Part shown: positions 62,130-64,000 of the stretch, in pieces
How the letters are laid out: every line of letters starts with the position of its first letter
Position numbering within the stretch: position 1 is the stretch's first letter
Source of the DNA: Psychrobacter sp. P11F6
GTDB taxonomy: Bacteria > Pseudomonadota > Gammaproteobacteria > Pseudomonadales > Moraxellaceae
Direction of reading: 5' to 3'
Assembly: GCF_001435295.1 (NCBI RefSeq)
Contig: NZ_CM003594.1
Coordinates: 806,001 to 870,000 of the forward strand
Length of the DNA: 64,000 nt
The notes under the pieces: model-generated
The model's input: only the letters and a program-made list of their open reading frames with translations
What the model was told of the DNA's origin: nothing
Database searches by the model: none
Position numbers and translations under genes: made by a program

Positions 62130-62215
62130 AGATGCAAACCTTTTAGGCAGTAACGACAAGCAATATGCCGCTAAAAATAAGTCAATTAATACCGCTGGCT
62201 AATCAGATGTTTTAA

Positions 62216-62236
62216 TTATGCTCATTTTGAGCATAA
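62216..62236. promoter_or_regulatory. Palindromic operator in the nadA promoter (probable NrtR site)
   Basis: Perfect palindrome TTATGCTCA-TTT-TGAGCATAA. On the minus strand it lies between TTGTAT and CATAAT, 16 bases apart, which look like the -35 and -10 of nadA. Binding there would block transcription. Its neighbour nrtR and the similar site before nadC point to NrtR, but this is inference. Confidence 0.75.
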
Positions 62237-62252
62237 ATACAAGTATTTTTTA

Positions 62253-62281
62253 TACATTTATGATTTGTACATTTATGATTT
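62253..62281. repeat. 15-bp direct repeat between nadA and nrtR
   Basis: TACATTTATGATTT occurs twice with one base between, upstream of the divergent genes. Possibly a promoter duplication. No further copies seen. Confidence 0.7.
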
Positions 62282-62414
62282 ACAAAGACTCATTTTATAT
62301 AATTACAACCACGAACTATGATAGTCGTTGATTCAAGCTATACTGAGCAAATGGTCAACAGCTTAGCAGTTGAGCTTTATTTAATAATTAAAATAAAAGG
62401 TAATCACTAAAGTC

Positions 62415-63503
62415 ATGACGTTGTCTTATTCACACGCGCATCAGCAAGGTAGTGGCACCACAGAAGTCGTGGCCGTGCTAGTCGCCATTACTGAGCATAC
62501 CGCTCGGGTCTTAACCGTTGATCAAGGAAAGCTGTTACCCAATGGTCCATTGATGCCGTTGCATCGCTCATTGCAAGCGGGTGTGCGCCAATGGGTTGAG
62601 GAGCAAACACAGCAACCACTTGGTTATTTGGAGCAGCTCTATACCTTTGTCGATACCAATAGGCGCAATGTTGATGGTCACGCATTGGTCTACGTGAGCT
62701 ATTTGGGACTGGTGCAAGAGACACAAACGCAGCAGCTACAAAGCCAAGCATTGTGGCGCGATTGGTATGATTACTTTCCTTGGGAAAATCATTTGGATGG
62801 CATACCTAGCATCATTATGAGTAATATTGTGCCAGGATTATTGAGCTGGGCAGATAGCGCTAAAGATTCAGGCATCCAGCAGCGCCGCCGTCAGCGTATT
62901 GGTTTATGTTGGGGTGTAAGTGAAGCGCTCTTAGTGGGTGATATGACCACAAGTGAAAATGCGGATAATGAATACACAGCCTATGAGCATTATGAAAATA
63001 GAGAGTGGGTCGCTGAGCATGTGTTACTGCGCTATGAGATGCTGTATGAAGCGGGGCTGATACCGGAAGCACCAAACTATCCACCCAGCTATTCAATGAA
63101 TCATCAAAGCGTCCATCAAAGTGCTCACCAACCGAGCCATCAGAATAAGCTACCTGAAAACTGGTCACAGCTCATTGGGGTGCCGATGTATTATGATCAT
63201 CGCCGAGTGATTGCAACGGCTATTTCACGGCTGCGTGCCAAAATTGAATACCGACCGCTTATTTTTGGCTTGATGCCAGATGTATTTACCTTGTCACAAT
63301 TACAACAAAGCGTAGAAGCGCTCTCAGGAGTGCGCTTGCACAAGCAAAATTTCCGTCGTTTGCTAGATTCACAAAAACTTGTGATGGAAACAGGACAGAG
63401 TAGTAGCGCCCAACGTGGTCGTCCTGCCAAGCTTTATCGATTTCGTCATGATATTGAACTACAAAGCTTATTGATGGATAGTAAGTTGCCTAAGCGTAAA
63501 TAG
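62415..63503 (+). CDS. nrtR: NrtR-type NAD regulator (Nudix-like plus winged helix), enlarged
   Basis: Regulator of NAD metabolism with an N-terminal Nudix-like domain (VVAVLVAITEHTARVLTV, ending LYTFVDTNRR) that lacks a proper Nudix box (the GxxxxxE...REUxEE residues are absent), so it probably senses ADP-ribose-type ligands without hydrolysis. A C-terminal winged-helix follows (FTLSQLQQSVEALSG, NFRRLLDSQ, GRPAKLYRF). 362 residues against about 230 in typical NrtR, because of a middle insert ending in a His/Gln-rich repeat (residues ~229-243). Divergent from nadA; a matching palindrome precedes both nadA and nadC. Confidence 0.82.
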   Translation: MTLSYSHAHQQGSGTTEVVAVLVAITEHTARVLTVDQGKLLPNGPLMPLHRSLQAGVRQWVEEQTQQPLGYLEQLYTFVDTNRRNVDGHALVYVSYLGLVQETQTQQLQSQALWRDWYDYFPWENHLDGIPSIIMSNIVPGLLSWADSAKDSGIQQRRRQRIGLCWGVSEALLVGDMTTSENADNEYTAYEHYENREWVAEHVLLRYEMLYEAGLIPEAPNYPPSYSMNHQSVHQSAHQPSHQNKLPENWSQLIGVPMYYDHRRVIATAISRLRAKIEYRPLIFGLMPDVFTLSQLQQSVEALSGVRLHKQNFRRLLDSQKLVMETGQSSSAQRGRPAKLYRFRHDIELQSLLMDSKLPKRK

Positions 63504-63580
63504 GCGTCAATATACTACCTTGCCATCTTTATTTTGATGATTATAAAACCCTATCGGCCGCACAAAATGATGACGGTTCC

Positions 63581-63629
63581 TTGCGAGGCTGTTAACTTTA
63601 CGCTATATTTATGCTCATTTTGAGTTTAA
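63581..63629 (+). promoter_or_regulatory. nadC promoter and overlapping palindromic operator
   Basis: -35 TTGCGA, 17-base spacer, -10 TATATT. An operator-like TTATGCTCA-TTT-TGAGTTTAA (63609-63629) starts at the end of the -10 box. Its left half is identical to the nadA operator and the right half is degenerate (7 of 9). Confidence 0.7.
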
Positions 63630-63673
63630 TTGCATCAGCATATATGAACGCCACGTTTATTTAAGGGTTAAAA

Positions 63674-64000
63674 ATGACAGTTAAAAAAGAACCAGCATTG
63701 GATGACGTATTGCTCAAACCTTTAGTTGAAGCTGCGCTAACTGAGGATTTGGGCAGACGCGGGGATGTCACATCACAAGCCACCATTCCAGCCGATATGC
63801 AAGCGAAGTTAGAGATTAAAGCGCGGCAAGCAGGCGTGATATGTGGTATGGATTTGGCACGTTTATCGTTTGCGATGGTTGATTCTCAGATTGAGTTTGT
63901 GGCTCAAGTTGCTGATGGTGAATGGGTTGATGCGGGTACAGTCTTGGCTAGTGTGCGTGGTAATGCGCGCCATTTGCTGACAGCAGAACGTACCGCGCTC
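63674..64000 (+). CDS. nadC: Quinolinate phosphoribosyltransferase, N-terminal part (cut by window edge)
   Basis: Converts quinolinate and PRPP to nicotinate mononucleotide, the third step of the de novo pathway. The opening LVEAALTEDLGRRGDVTSQA and the window-end block GNARHLLTAERTAL are highly typical of NadC. 109 residues are visible of about 280. AAGGG lies 6 bases before the ATG. Downstream of nrtR, with its own promoter. Confidence 0.95.
   Translation, partial: MTVKKEPALDDVLLKPLVEAALTEDLGRRGDVTSQATIPADMQAKLEIKARQAGVICGMDLARLSFAMVDSQIEFVAQVADGEWVDAGTVLASVRGNARHLLTAERTAL

Overview
The window looks like a chromosomal segment of a gammaproteobacterium of the Moraxellaceae, most probably Psychrobacter. 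This rests on the gene set (fused nuoCD inside a complete nuoA-N operon, split ubiH/ubiI-type hydroxylases, an NrtR-type NAD regulator, MacAB), moderate-to-low GC, AT-rich spacers and the protein sequences. It is inference without a database search. I see no prophage, insertion sequence, integron or CRISPR array. Most of the window is core genome, with a few accessory islets.

Layout. (1) 1-6.0 kb: 5' part of ppc, an exported dienelactone-hydrolase-like protein, large-subunit catalase katE, an MBL-fold hydrolase, and two identical tandem tRNA-Lys(UUU) genes, each with a structured leader. (2) 6.0-10.2 kb: macAB efflux genes and a small AT-rich gene resembling Imm63 immunity proteins. (3) 10.1-22.7 kb: housekeeping genes, mostly on the minus strand: leuS-lptE-holA, yffB (plus strand), argB with a tryptophan-rich microprotein, a phosphohexomutase, dut, mgtE and rep. 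A 48-bp minisatellite lies between mgtE and dut. (4) 22.7-40 kb: a 0.9-kb leader region and the full respiratory complex I operon nuoABCDEFGHIJKLMN. Its spacers carry a 4 x 20-bp repeat array and perfect hairpins. (5) 40-49.4 kb: fpr, an unknown cytosolic protein, a TonB-like protein, mscS, ybeY, phoH/ybeZ and two ubiquinone hydroxylases. (6) 49.4-53 kb: two OmpA-like lipoproteins flanking an unknown membrane protein, then a LysO-type exporter. (7) 53.2-59 kb: a lipid-metabolism cluster. It holds a YnbA-YnbC fusion (CDP-alcohol phosphotransferase, alpha/beta hydrolase, methyltransferase), a patatin-like protein with altered catalytic residues, an SDR and a convergent CdsA/YnbB-like cytidylyltransferase. 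(8) 59-64 kb: de novo NAD synthesis, nadA-nadB divergent from nrtR, then nadC (cut by the window edge). Matching palindromes precede nadA and nadC.

How the genes work together. The nuo operon makes the proton-pumping NADH dehydrogenase, the ubi hydroxylases help make its quinone acceptor, and the nad genes make NAD under probable NrtR control. The ynb-like cluster is the best candidate for an undescribed pathway. Its enzymes would make a CDP-activated lipid, transfer it to an unknown alcohol, and then hydrolyse and/or methylate the product. No published substrate is known to me.
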